Positions 17,188-25,731 are shown, counted from the stretch's first letter. The stretch: 64,000 bases of DNA from Microvirga soli (GCF_016734765.1 NZ_JAERQE010000016.1:1-64000), one strand, 5' to 3'. Made by a program: numbers and translations. The notes: generated from the letters alone by a model not told the origin.

Positions 17188-18615
17188 ATGTATTCTGACG
17201 TTCTGCTCTACATCGACGGGGTATGGCAGCCCGGGCGTGGCAAACCCATCCCGATCCTCAATCCAGCCAACGAAGATACAATTGGCACGGTAGCCTGCGC
17301 CGACCAGGATGACCTCAATCGTGCCCTCAATGCCGCCGCACGGGGGTTCGCCGAGTGGTGCAGGATCTCGGCCTTCGAGCGATCCAAGCTGATGCGCCGG
17401 GCTGCTGACCTGCTGCGGGGCCGGCAGGAGGACGTTGCCCGGCTCATGACCTTAGAGCAGGGAAAGCCGCTTACTGAATCGCGTGCGGAAACTGCTGCGG
17501 CGGCGGACATCATTGACTGGTTTGCCGAGGAGGCACGGCGCACTTACGGTCGCGTTATCCCCGCACGGTCCGTCAACGTGCAACAACTCGTGGTCAAGGA
17601 GCCTGTAGGTCCCATCGCCGCCTTCACGCCCTGGAATTTTCCGATTAACCAAGCTGTCCGCAAGATCTCGGCCGCGCTTGCCGCAGGATGCTCGGTCATT
17701 CTCAAAGCACCGGAGGAGACGCCCGCTGCGCCAGCCGCGTTGGTGCGCGCTTATGCGGATGCAGGCCTGCCGGCGGGGGTTCTCAACTTGGTCTATGGGA
17801 ACCCGGCCGAGATTTCCGGACATCTGATCCCGCACGCCACCATCCGAAAGATCTCCTTCACAGGATCCACCGCCGTCGGAAAGCACCTTGCCTCGCTGGC
17901 AGGGCTTCATATGAAGCGGGTCACGATGGAACTGGGTGGCCACGCCCCGGCCCTGGTTCTCCCGGACGCCGATATCGAGAAGACTGCAAAGGTTCTCGCG
18001 ATGAGCAAATTCCGGAATGCCGGCCAAATCTGCGTGGCGCCGACGCGATTCATCGTCCATGAGGACGTGCACGACGAGTTCATCGGCCGCCTCGCGGCTG
18101 CCGCCGAGGCCATCAATGTCGGCGACGGGCTTGCGGATGGAACCACCATGGGTCCGCTGGCCAATGCCCGCCGGGTTCACGCCATGGAGGACCTGATCCA
18201 GGATGCTGTCTCGAAGGGCGCGCGCGTTGTGACAGGCGGACGCCGTATCGGCAACAAAGGCTACTTTTTCGAGCCAACAGTGTTGAGCGCCGTTCCTCGC
18301 GAGGCACGGGCAATGAATGAGGAACCGTTCGGACCTCTTGCGCTGGTGGTGCCATACGGTTCTCTCTCGGAGGCCATCGCGGAGGCTAACCGACTGAATT
18401 ACGGACTTGCCGCATATGGCTTCACACGCTCGGCCGAACACGCCGCGACCCTCGCGGCGTCAATCGAAAGCGGAATGGTCTCGATCAACCATTACGGTCT
18501 TGCGCTTCCTGAAGTTCCCTTCGGCGGCATCAAGGACTCAGGCTATGGTTCTGAGGGAGGCACAGAGGCGATGGAAGCCTACCTCAACACAAAATTTGTT
18601 TCCTGCGCTAACTGA
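17188..18615 (+). CDS. NAD(P)-dependent aldehyde dehydrogenase, succinate-semialdehyde dehydrogenase type
   Basis: A 475-residue ALDH superfamily enzyme. Landmarks: 'LEQGKPLTESR', 'GPIAAFTPWNFP', NAD segment 'SFTGSTAVGKHL', the general-base glutamate in 'ELGGHAP', and the catalytic cysteine in 'FRNAGQICVAPTRF'. 'NEEPFGP' and 'GLAAYGFT' follow the succinate/glutarate semialdehyde dehydrogenase pattern. ATG 17188 is preferred to the TTG at 17149, which overlaps the upstream gene. It probably oxidises an aldehyde produced by the aminotransferase or aldolase of the cluster. Confidence 0.9.
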   Translation: MYSDVLLYIDGVWQPGRGKPIPILNPANEDTIGTVACADQDDLNRALNAAARGFAEWCRISAFERSKLMRRAADLLRGRQEDVARLMTLEQGKPLTESRAETAAAADIIDWFAEEARRTYGRVIPARSVNVQQLVVKEPVGPIAAFTPWNFPINQAVRKISAALAAGCSVILKAPEETPAAPAALVRAYADAGLPAGVLNLVYGNPAEISGHLIPHATIRKISFTGSTAVGKHLASLAGLHMKRVTMELGGHAPALVLPDADIEKTAKVLAMSKFRNAGQICVAPTRFIVHEDVHDEFIGRLAAAAEAINVGDGLADGTTMGPLANARRVHAMEDLIQDAVSKGARVVTGGRRIGNKGYFFEPTVLSAVPREARAMNEEPFGPLALVVPYGSLSEAIAEANRLNYGLAAYGFTRSAEHAATLAASIESGMVSINHYGLALPEVPFGGIKDSGYGSEGGTEAMEAYLNTKFVSCAN

Positions 18616-18728
18616 CGCCCTAACAGGGAGAAGCGGAGCGGTACTTCGAGAACGCGCAAGGCGCCGGGCTTGTCCGGCGTAGGGGACAGTCAATGCGATG
18701 AGACTTGGGCTTCGCAGGGGCACACGGA

Positions 18729-19406
18729 TCACGGGACTACGGATGATGGCTGTCCATACCCCTTATAGCGAGCGTGAACCTCGCTCATCTCACTCGCATC
18801 AAGGAGAACCGGTGCACCGATAGCACGGGCAAGCCAGTACTGCCGGGCCAGGCTTTCGAGTTTTGCGGCCTTAGCCAATGCCACAGGCAAGCTCCCGCCG
18901 AAACAGATTGCGCCGTGATTGGCAAGGAGGCAGGCGCTTCGATCCTTGAGAGCCGTCACTGCAGCGGCAGCAAGCTCGGGTGAGCCGAAGGGTGCATATT
19001 CCGCGCAAGGGACATCACGACCACCGAAGCTTGCGAGCATGTAGTGGAAGGACGGAATGGCCTCACGTAAGCATGCAATGGCGACGCAATGGTCCGAGTG
19101 GGTGTGCACAACCGCCCCTGCTTCGGGAAATGCCTTGTAAATCGCGGCATGCATCATCCATTCGCTGGATGGATGCCAAGTGCCTTCGAAGGCGCCCTCA
19201 AAGTCCGTAAGAACAATCTTGTCCACGGTAAGATCGCTCACACGAACACCGGTCGGCGTGATCAGCATGCGATCCCTGCAGCGCACGCTGATGTTGCCTG
19301 CGGTTCCGCTGTTTAGATGCTGTCGCTCAGCCTCGCGGCTTGCTTCCACAATGCCGCCGCGCAGGGCCTCTTCACTCATGATGTTCTTTCCGATGTCCGA
19401 GTTCAT
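18729..19406 (-). CDS. Class II aldolase/adducin-family enzyme, OtnC-like
   Basis: A 225-residue cytoplasmic metal-dependent aldolase or decarboxylase. It shows 'LNSGTAGNISVRCRDRMLITPTGV', 'SSEWMMHAAIYKAFPEAGAVVHTHS' with the zinc-binding His pair HTH, and a third His in 'LLANHGAICFG'. This matches L-fuculose-phosphate aldolase and the 3-oxo-tetronate 4-phosphate decarboxylase OtnC. It lies directly after an OtnK-like kinase with an ATGA overlap, the arrangement described for tetronate catabolism. An in-frame ATG at 19379 with GGAAAGA upstream is a possible alternative start. Confidence 0.88.
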   Translation of the reverse strand: MNSDIGKNIMSEEALRGGIVEASREAERQHLNSGTAGNISVRCRDRMLITPTGVRVSDLTVDKIVLTDFEGAFEGTWHPSSEWMMHAAIYKAFPEAGAVVHTHSDHCVAIACLREAIPSFHYMLASFGGRDVPCAEYAPFGSPELAAAAVTALKDRSACLLANHGAICFGGSLPVALAKAAKLESLARQYWLARAIGAPVLLDASEMSEVHARYKGYGQPSSVVP

Positions 19407-20707
19407 GCGTTGAGCCAGGTCGCGTGCCGGTGCTCCGGGCCTATCGCATGCTGCATGGCGTCCAGCACAGCCTCGAAGATATCGAGGCTCCCGAGCTTGC
19501 CCGACTTCAACAGGAGCGCCATGGGTTTCGGATCGTGAGCGAATACCCGGGCGATCCCTGGTCCCTCATATGGGCCAATTTGGAGGCGATCGATGCCAAG
19601 GGCGTTCAGGACGGCACCTGACGTTTCCCCACCGGCAACGATCAGCCGGCGGACCTGAAATCGCTCAACAAGGGCAGAGGCAAGATCTGACAGAATGGCT
19701 TCTGCCCGGCCCGCGACCTCAAGGCGGCCATGCCGGTCCTGCAGCCGCGCCACTTCCGCAGTGTCTGCGGCCGTTGAGACTGCGATCGGTCCATTGTCGA
19801 TGTGCTGAGCCGCCCAGGCCATTGCCCGCTTGACCAGGTCTTCGCCGGCAAATGCACCGGCGAGGTCCAGTCTGAGAACGGGATGTGATTGTTCGAAATA
19901 AGCTAACTGCGCGGCCGTTCGCTCAGCACAGCTTCCCACAAGGATCGCCGCATTGCCGGAGATGCCCGGCAGCGGATCAACGGAAGTATCAGCTTGAAGC
20001 AGGCTTTCTTCCCGCCAGACGCGAGGAAGGTGGGCCGCGACGGACGAGTTGCCGGTCAGGAGGGGAAGATCGGCACAGGATCGGGCGAGGACGGCAAGAT
20101 CCGCCTCGTAGATCGCGTCGGCAATCGCAAACGCGGTGCCGCCTTCCCGCAACTCCGCGATACGCTGGCGAACCGCTTGGGGCCCGGCATGAATTGCCTG
20201 ATGTGGCAGAAGTCCAACTTTCTTTGTGCTTTGTGCATCAAGAACCCGCAGCAGGTTTGAGTCGGTCATGGGCGTGAGCGGATCGAACCGCTTAGGGGAG
20301 TCCGACAGAAGCTGTGGCCCGGCAAACATGTGTCCTTGATAGACCGTGCGTCCGACTTCGCAAAACGACGGGGCAAAGATGGTGAAATCGGATCCCACAA
20401 GGTCCAACAGCGCTTCCGCGCATGGCCCGATGTTACCCTTCGGCGTTGAATCGAATGTAGCGCAGTACTTGAAAAAGAGCTGTTTGCTTCCGCTGCGGCG
20501 CAACGCTGAAGCCGCAGCCACAACATCGGAAACGGCTTCGGCAACAGGTGCCACGCGGCTCTTCAAGGCCACAACGTGAGCGTCCGTGGCCTGCACCTGC
20601 GGAACGTTTGGCCCAATGGAGAAAGAAGTCCTCACACCTTGAGCCACGAGCATCGATGCAATTTCGACAGCACCTGTCAGATCGTCTGCAACGCACCCGA
20701 ACAGCAT
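19403..20707 (-). CDS. Four-carbon acid-sugar kinase, OtnK-like
   Basis: A 434-residue kinase with the two-domain four-carbon acid-sugar kinase fold (formerly DUF1537). It starts 'MLFGCVADDLTGAVEIAS', the typical sugar-acid-binding N-terminus. 'YKYCATFDSTPKGNIGP'-like residues (here 'FKYCATFDSTPKG') follow, and the C-terminal nucleotide domain has 'IVAGGETSGAVLNALGI' and 'ALLLKSGKLGSLDIF'. Known relatives phosphorylate 3-oxo-tetronates or threonate. ATG 20707 is preferred because GGAGGGA precedes it; the ATG at 20731 lies inside the operator. Unlike known loci, no LtnD dehydrogenase or OtnI isomerase gene is adjacent. Confidence 0.88.
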   Translation of the reverse strand: MLFGCVADDLTGAVEIASMLVAQGVRTSFSIGPNVPQVQATDAHVVALKSRVAPVAEAVSDVVAAASALRRSGSKQLFFKYCATFDSTPKGNIGPCAEALLDLVGSDFTIFAPSFCEVGRTVYQGHMFAGPQLLSDSPKRFDPLTPMTDSNLLRVLDAQSTKKVGLLPHQAIHAGPQAVRQRIAELREGGTAFAIADAIYEADLAVLARSCADLPLLTGNSSVAAHLPRVWREESLLQADTSVDPLPGISGNAAILVGSCAERTAAQLAYFEQSHPVLRLDLAGAFAGEDLVKRAMAWAAQHIDNGPIAVSTAADTAEVARLQDRHGRLEVAGRAEAILSDLASALVERFQVRRLIVAGGETSGAVLNALGIDRLQIGPYEGPGIARVFAHDPKPMALLLKSGKLGSLDIFEAVLDAMQHAIGPEHRHATWLNA

Positions 20708-20727
20708 CGCTTCTCCCTCCAGCTTCA

Positions 20728-20743
20728 ACATGATATATGATAT
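20728..20743 (-). promoter_or_regulatory. Likely GntR operator upstream of the kinase-aldolase operon
   Basis: The minus strand reads ATATCATATATCATGT, matching the site at 7791-7806 in 15 of 16 bases and the same orientation. It ends 20 nt before ATG 20707, exactly the spacing in front of the E1 gene. It lies in the divergent region between the kinase gene and the gntR gene, so it could also control gntR. Confidence 0.65.
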
Positions 20744-20897
20744 TGCCAGATCGAGCGATTGGGAATAAGGGCCAAGAGGTTATTTAAGGCCCAGTCAGCG
20801 CCGCCCGCGGGAGATGCCGGATTTTGGATCTGGGGCTTGATGGGCCTGCGGCGCTAAGAAGGGCCCACTAGCGAACGGCGAAGGACGAGAGAGCAGG

Positions 20898-21668
20898 ATG
20901 GGTAACTTCGTGGAGGCCGTAGCGCGGGACAATCTCACCGCACGCGTCTACAACCAACTGCGCAAGGCTCTGATGGAGGGCCGATTCTGGCCAGGGCACC
21001 GGCTCAAAATTCGGGAGCTTGCGTCTGCAATGGGTGTATCAGAAACGCCTGTGCGGGAGGCTGTGCTGCAGTTGGTATGCGAGAAGGGGCTCACAATGCA
21101 AGCCGCCCGCTCCTTCACGGTTGCCGAACTTACCCTCGGCCAGTATTTGGAACTCCGCGACATCCGTCTTCATCTGGAGGGAATGGCTGCTGAGGCGGCA
21201 ACCAGGAAGATTTCCAAACAGACTATAAAAACGCTTGAGCGCCTTCATAGGACATTGATTGAGGCGGAGGAGGCTAGCCGCTGGTTCGATGCCGTCCACG
21301 CAAACTGGGAATTCCATCATACACTGTACCAGGCCGCTGACTTACCTGAGCTCTTGTCGATCCTTGAGACTATCTGGCTGCGAAATGGGCCTTTGGTCAA
21401 TTATCACTATCCCCACGCTCGACCAACCTATCCTGGTCCGCACCAGCACTTGGCAGTGCTTGAAGCTCTTAAAGCCAGGAACCCGGCAGGTGTCCGGGAG
21501 GCCATTCAGGCCGACATGATCGAAGGCGGGGCTCGATTAGTTCAGCTGCTCCAACGGCTGGAAAACGGTGAAGTTACCAAGGAAGACCTGCGTCAGGCAG
21601 CTCTCAACTCTCCGCAGGCGACAACACACGAGTCAAATGAGCGCGCGAGACAGGCGAAGGCTTCCTAG
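20898..21668 (+). CDS. GntR-family (FCD) transcriptional regulator
   Basis: A 256-residue regulator. Residues about 12-75 form the winged helix: 'ARVYNQLRKALMEGRFWPGHRLKIRELASAMGVSETPVREAVLQL'. Residues about 85-225 are an all-helical FCD effector domain with 'LELRDIRLHLEGMAAEAA', 'WEFHHTLYQAADLPELLSILETIW' and 'HQHLAVLEALKARN', including His positions typical of metal-linked carboxylate binding. FCD regulators usually repress a catabolic operon until its organic-acid substrate binds (known). It is divergent from the kinase operon and is the only regulator in the island, so control of the whole cluster is the simplest reading. Confidence 0.9.
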   Translation: MGNFVEAVARDNLTARVYNQLRKALMEGRFWPGHRLKIRELASAMGVSETPVREAVLQLVCEKGLTMQAARSFTVAELTLGQYLELRDIRLHLEGMAAEAATRKISKQTIKTLERLHRTLIEAEEASRWFDAVHANWEFHHTLYQAADLPELLSILETIWLRNGPLVNYHYPHARPTYPGPHQHLAVLEALKARNPAGVREAIQADMIEGGARLVQLLQRLENGEVTKEDLRQAALNSPQATTHESNERARQAKAS

Positions 21669-21897
21669 ACAGAGCCTGCCGGACGCTGTGAGCCCGCAGG
21701 GCCACTATGCCCGCGGGCAACCGAGCTGGGCAAGTAATCGTCTGAGGCTCAATTGATTTAACACTCAAACCTCCTCGGGCTCAACTTGGCTGCCGCACCT
21801 TCAGCACGGCACTTTTGATGTGCCGGTATCGTGGCGTTCCATGAGGATCCGGATGCGCAATCCGGACGGTGAAAGCCGCATTCGCGTACTGGCGCAC
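21669..21897. other. Intergenic region between convergent gntR and CoA-transferase genes
   Basis: About 230 bases with no gene. I found no strong intrinsic terminator. Confidence 0.4.
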
Positions 21898-23127
21898 CTA
21901 TTGCGGTTCAGGCGGGGAATGCGCATGGCATGCAATGACGCCCTTGCGGACGAGATCCGCGATTGCTTCAGGTGGCAGACCGAGAACAGTGGCAAGTACA
22001 TCCGCCGTGTCTTCGCCCAACAAGGGCGGCGCCTTGGCCTTGTGATCTCGTTGCGCGGCAAGGCCGTGCGCGGGCCGGACCAATGCGACAGGGCCTAGTT
22101 CTGGATGTTCGAGCCGCTGAATCACCTCACGCTCGACAACACTTGGACTATTGAGCGCCTCCGATACAGATTTGACCCGTCCGGCGGGCACACTTGCCCT
22201 GTGGCAAGCATCAAGCCAGTGTTGGCATGACCTATTCCGGATTATTTCTGCCAGGATCGGCAAAAGCTCTTCCCTGTGCAGGGCACGCTGGCGCGCAGTG
22301 ATGAAACGGGGATCGAGCGCCAGATCAGGCCGCTCAATCACGTGATTGCAGAAATCTGCGAACATCCGATCATTACCCACTGCCAGTGCGAAGATATCAT
22401 CCTCGGCCTCAAACACCTGATAGGGTACGACTGTGGGATGGGCATTCCCGTAACGCTTCGGCTCGACGCCCGCATTCAGGTAGCCTGTCCCAATATTGAT
22501 CAGCAGGTTCAGTGTGGTCTCGAGCAGAGCCACATCGATGAACTGCCCTAGGCCGGTATCGCGCCGCTGATAGAGGGCTGCAAGAATTGATTGGGTAGCG
22601 ACCATTCCGGCCGCCACATCAGTAAAGGCCACGCCCAGCCGATGCGGGAGACCATCCGCCTCGCCAGTAATCGACATCAGCCCACTTTCCGCCTGCATGA
22701 TGAAATCATAGCCTGGCCGATCGCTCTCCGGTCCCGTCTGGCCGTACCCGGAAATAGAGCAGTAGACGATGCCGGGGTTAAGCTTGCGAACATCCTCATA
22801 GCCGATACCCAGCCGCTCCATCGTTCCGGGGCGGAAGTTCTCCACGATCACATCTGCTGCCGCCGCGAGCTCCAAGACGACTTGTTGCCCTTCGGGGCTC
22901 TTGAGGTCCAAAGCAATGCTCTGCTTGCCCCTATTAGCGCAGAGATAGTATGTGCTGACTCCCTTGTAGCTCGGCACCGACCAAGCACGGGTGTCATCGC
23001 CGCCCTTTACGCTCTCGATTTTCCAAACCATCGCGCCAAGATCTGCGAGCGTCATCGTTGCCCAAGGTCCCGCGAGCACGCGCGACAGGTCCAGCACCTT
23101 GATGCCCTCAAGCGGTAACTTGTCCAT
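21898..23127 (-). CDS. CaiB/BaiF-family (class III) CoA-transferase
   Basis: A 409-residue enzyme that moves CoA between carboxylic acids. Landmarks: '[27 protein letters not shown]' at the N-terminus, '[11 protein letters not shown]', '[17 protein letters not shown]', '[19 protein letters not shown]', '[11 protein letters not shown]', and '[11 protein letters not shown]', which holds the catalytic Asp. The C-terminal part has '[13 protein letters not shown]' and 'LGEDTADVL'. Many relatives handle dicarboxylic acids. It faces the gntR gene. No shared operator was found upstream, so its link to the regulon is by position only. It could activate an acid released by the pathway. Confidence 0.92.
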   Translation of the reverse strand: MDKLPLEGIKVLDLSRVLAGPWATMTLADLGAMVWKIESVKGGDDTRAWSVPSYKGVSTYYLCANRGKQSIALDLKSPEGQQVVLELAAAADVIVENFRPGTMERLGIGYEDVRKLNPGIVYCSISGYGQTGPESDRPGYDFIMQAESGLMSITGEADGLPHRLGVAFTDVAAGMVATQSILAALYQRRDTGLGQFIDVALLETTLNLLINIGTGYLNAGVEPKRYGNAHPTVVPYQVFEAEDDIFALAVGNDRMFADFCNHVIERPDLALDPRFITARQRALHREELLPILAEIIRNRSCQHWLDACHRASVPAGRVKSVSEALNSPSVVEREVIQRLEHPELGPVALVRPAHGLAAQRDHKAKAPPLLGEDTADVLATVLGLPPEAIADLVRKGVIACHAHSPPEPQ

Positions 23128-23367
23128 GTGTACCCCGCTACTTTTGCGCGACGGCGCATATACCGTGATGACTTCGGAACCTGAGATTTGTTCAGCAGGA
23201 ATATTGAATGCTATCAGACAATTTCAGGTTCTTTTGGAACTCGATCCACAAGGGTGACCCGAGTGGCCTTTGTACCAAACCTATTGTTGGTCTCAATCAT
23301 GAATAGGGATGAAGGCATTGTCACGGGAACGGCTGACGTAAGGGGCTGACGCGCGGTAGGGTAGGGA

Positions 23368-23566
23368 ATGCAGCCCATCTCCTATCGCTGTCATCAATTC
23401 CCGCCCGAGATCATCTGGCATGCCGTCTGGCTCTACCTGCGGTTCTCGCTCCGTTATCGAGATGTGGAGGAAGTCCTGACCGAACGTGGGCTTGATGTCT
23501 CCTATGAGACGGGCCGGCGGTGAGTGCTCAAGTTCGGGCCTGCCTTCGCCCGCAATCTGCGCCCGC
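23368..23566 (+). pseudogene. IS6-family transposase N-terminal remnant
   Basis: The frame from ATG 23368 gives 51 codons matching the start of IS6/IS26-type transposases: 'YRCHQFPPEIIWHAVWLYLRFSLRYRDVEEVLTERGLDVSYET'. TGA at 23521 then replaces the conserved Trp of 'RRW'. The same frame continues with 'VLKFGPAFARNLR', so this is a nonsense change, not a frameshift. The catalytic DDE region is missing. The sequence after about 23566 comes from something else; another frame ends at a TAG near 23650. Confidence 0.8.
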
Positions 23567-23831
23567 GGGTTCAAGGTGCCGGGCGAGCGTGACGCCCTGG
23601 TGCAGTTCTGCCAGCAGTTGAAACCGGTGCTGGCCAGAATCATGGCTTAGGAGCTTTCTTGCAAGTGATCTGAATGATGTCGGTTTCAGGGCAGCTACGA
23701 TGCGCTTGACGCATGACAGCTTGGCTTTTTAACGGGTGACGGGCGGCGGCAGGCGTACCCATTTCAAGGAGGACGCGATCATTCCTCCCGATTGTGTCGT
23801 TCCCTCTGGAAGGACCCTGGTCCCGCCTTAC

Positions 23832-23860
23832 GGCCGCTGTTCGCAGTGGCCTTTTTCTTT
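23832..23860 (+). terminator. Intrinsic terminator, first of three related modules
   Basis: An 8-bp stem, GGCCGCTG/CAGTGGCC (one G-T pair), with a TTCG loop, followed by TTTTTCTTT. No gene ends immediately upstream, so it may end a small RNA. Confidence 0.65.
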
Positions 23861-24002
23861 GGTCGATCCAGCGCCAGGGGGGCATGTGCAAGCCTCGGGG
23901 CAGCGCAAGAGGCTATAGCTGTTACAGCAAGGCGCTGCGTCGCTGTCGCTTCCCGCCTCGGGGCTCAGCCCACTTGCCATTCACGTGAACGAATTCAAAC
24001 TT

Positions 24003-24030
24003 GGGCCGCATCTGGGGCGGCCTTTTTCTT
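24003..24030 (+). terminator. Intrinsic terminator, second related module
   Basis: Stem GGCCGC/GCGGCC with a short loop, then TTTTTCTTTGCT. The preceding AAACTTGGGCCGCAT is shared with the third module (AAACTTCGGGCCGCAT), showing common ancestry. No gene ends upstream. Confidence 0.6.
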
Positions 24031-24694
24031 TGCTGCTTTCAGCAGTCGGCCATTCGCCACTAACATTCCAGTAACTACACTCATTCACCATACTGAGGAC
24101 GTGGCCATTTGTGGTCGCTGTATTGCGAATGAGTATTCCGATGACACTGCCTTTGCTTGTGCTTGTTGTAGCTTCGCTCGCAGGTTCGATTTTACTGCCA
24201 GTCGGGCATATGTTGAACTTGCCAAAGGGGGCTGGGAGATCACCAACGCCCAGGAGCCTTGCTGCGCTCGAGCGCCGGGCCAGCGTTGCTGAACAGCCGC
24301 TATCGCCATGAGCAGGCTTTTTGGTCATAAATTATCGTAGAGCATGGTGGGATAGTACCGCTTGGCCGGGTGCCAAAGGTTGGCTCTATCCCTCCCGCTG
24401 ATATCAGGAGCTCAGAGAGTCGCTGTTGCCCAAGCGGCTCTCTTCGCGTTGCGGGCTTGCAGCTCGATCTCTGGAGCATTCAGATCTTCAGGAAATCTAA
24501 GGAAGCCTCGAAAGACTATGGCTCGTTCTATGTCAGCCGCATGGACCGGATGCCCAAGCCCCTGATCTGAATGATCATGAAGGAAATCCTGGATCAGTAG
24601 AGCTGGAGCACCAACACTTTCGGCCTTCTAAGGGGGCCGATACCCGTTCACCTGTTAAACCATCGGCAGGACTGAGGCGAATAGGTCACAGGTC

Positions 24695-24719
24695 AAAAAA
24701 AGAGGCAGCTATGCTGCCT
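24695..24719 (-). terminator. Intrinsic terminator on minus strand
   Basis: A perfect 7-bp stem, AGGCAGC/GCTGCCT, with a 3-nt loop is followed on the minus strand by C and seven T. No minus-strand gene ends here, so what it terminates is unknown. Confidence 0.55.
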
Positions 24720-24759
24720 GTCTGTGCTTGCCGCTTTTGAGAGCAAGAAGTACATTATT

Positions 24760-24856
24760 GCAATGCAGCACGGCAATTGGCGTTGCCGTGCTGCCCGCCC
24801 TTCTTGGGCGTTTCCTCCCTAAACTTCGGGCCGCATTCGTGCGGCCCTTTTTCTTT
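24760..24856 (+). ncRNA. Candidate small RNA with three hairpins and terminator
   Basis: Three hairpins stand in a row. The first is a perfect 12-bp stem, GCAGCACGGCAA/TTGCCGTGCTGC (24765-24794, 6-nt loop). The second is CGCCC/GGGCG (24796-24810). The third is a perfect 8-bp GGGCCGCA/TGCGGCCC stem with a TTCG loop (24828-24847) and a T-run. The single-stranded stretch TTTCCTCCCTAAA between hairpins two and three is complementary to ribosome binding sites, as in several rhizobial sRNAs (known in general). No reading frame fits. The 5' end is unknown. Confidence 0.55.
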
Positions 24857-25081
24857 GCTGGAGGAGACTATTCACGCACTCGCTATTAGGCAACCTCATT
24901 TCTACGGCTTCTACGTATGCCAAAAGTATAAGTCCGCGGCAGGCCATGAGAGCGAGTTTCGTGGTGAGGCAGGTGAGATCTGTTGGCACCGTTATACTGA
25001 TATTTGTCTGTGCTCGGATCAAGATGATGTCAGCGCGAAGTGATACTCAGACCAACATTCGATAGTTGAAAATTAATGTAG

Positions 25082-25101
25082 CATAACCTCAACAGGTTAT
25101 G
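25082..25101. repeat. Right island junction: palindrome and direct-repeat core
   Basis: The 20-bp palindrome CATAACCTCAACAGGTTATG has 8-bp arms. Half of it is comM coding sequence (His-Asn-Leu-Leu) and half belongs to the island. It contains the right copy of the 11-bp core (25089-25099) matched at 7159-7169. A core with symmetrical arms is what a tyrosine-recombinase crossover site looks like, but no recombinase gene is present. Confidence 0.55.
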
Positions 25102-25731
25102 GGCGCCGGCCGCGGCGATCTCGAGGGTCCGCTTGGCGCTTTCCTGTCCCTTGATGTCCTTGAGATCAGGCAGCATGCCGGAGGCGGGCATGATGGCAGG
25201 CTCAGGCCGCGCCAGCACCTGGGTGCCCTTGAAGTGGTTGGCGAGCTGGATCAGCGAGCGCGGCGCCAGGATGTCGATGTCGCTGCCGGCCCAGGCGGCC
25301 TCCGAGCCGCAGGCCGCGGGGCAGATCAGCCCATGACTACGCTCATGGGCCGCCATGGCGGCGGGAAGCGCTCCCGCCACGGCGGTGATCGAGCCATCAA
25401 GTGCCAGTTCGCCCAGTACCGTGAAGCCGCCCAAGGCATCCGCCGGGATGGCCCCGATGGCTCCCATGACCGCAAGGGCGATGGGCAGGTCATAATGGCT
25501 GCCTTCCTTCGGCAGGTCGGCCGGAGCAAGGTTCACGGTGATGCGCTTTGCCGGCAGGGCAAGGCCCGAGGCGATCAGGGCCGAGCGAACCCGCTCGCGG
25601 GATTCCGCCACTGCCTTGTCGGGCAGGCCGACGATGGTGAAGGCGACCGCACCTGGGGAAATCTGCACCTGAACATCGACCGTACGCGCCTCGATCCCTT
25701 CGAACGCAACAGTGGAAACGCGCGTGACCAT
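25090..25731 (-). pseudogene. comM: comM (yifB) 5' half, truncated before the P-loop
   Basis: The first 214 codons of ComM. The N-terminal S5-like domain is clear: 'VSTVAFEGIEARTVDVQVQI', 'VGLPDKAVAESRERVRSAL', 'NLAPADLPKEGSHYDLPIALAVM', 'ALDGSITAVAGALPAA', then 'DLKDIKGQESAKRTLEIAAAGAHNLL'. It stops there; the next residues are foreign, ending at a TGA near 25032. ATG 25731 has GGGAGG 9 nt upstream. The continuation with Walker A is found at 6943-7168, 18 kb away on the same strand. comM is therefore inactive. Confidence 0.92.

Larger units (their letters stand above)
23128..25081. other. Gene-poor right flank of the island
   Basis: Nearly 2 kb without an intact gene. It holds an IS6-family transposase remnant (23368-23566), three hairpin-plus-T-run modules sharing TTTTTCTTTG (23832, 24003, 24828), a minus-strand terminator at 24695-24719, and several short open frames with no recognisable domain. 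One of these (24111-24311, plus) encodes a possible membrane helix but has no ribosome site. The region looks like accumulated debris with possible sRNA genes. Confidence 0.5.
7169..25089. mobile_element. 18-kb catabolic island inserted in comM
   Basis: The two comM pieces are colinear and separated by about 17.9 kb of unrelated DNA, flanked by an 11-bp imperfect direct repeat. Contents are a transport and catabolism gene set (7827-23127) and a gene-poor right flank with an IS6-family remnant and hairpin terminators. No integrase, relaxase or intact transposase is visible, so the original mobility gene has been lost or acted in trans. The insertion is seen directly; calling it a mobile island is inference. 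Confidence 0.65.

Noticed and set aside
24111..24311. 66-residue frame with a hydrophobic stretch
   Set aside because: A possible membrane helix, but no ribosome site and it sits in debris with several equally long frames; not enough to call a gene.
24370..24570. 66-residue frame ending 'YGSFYVSRMDRMPKPLI'
   Set aside because: The ending looks protein-like, perhaps a transposon fragment, but I could not assign a family.
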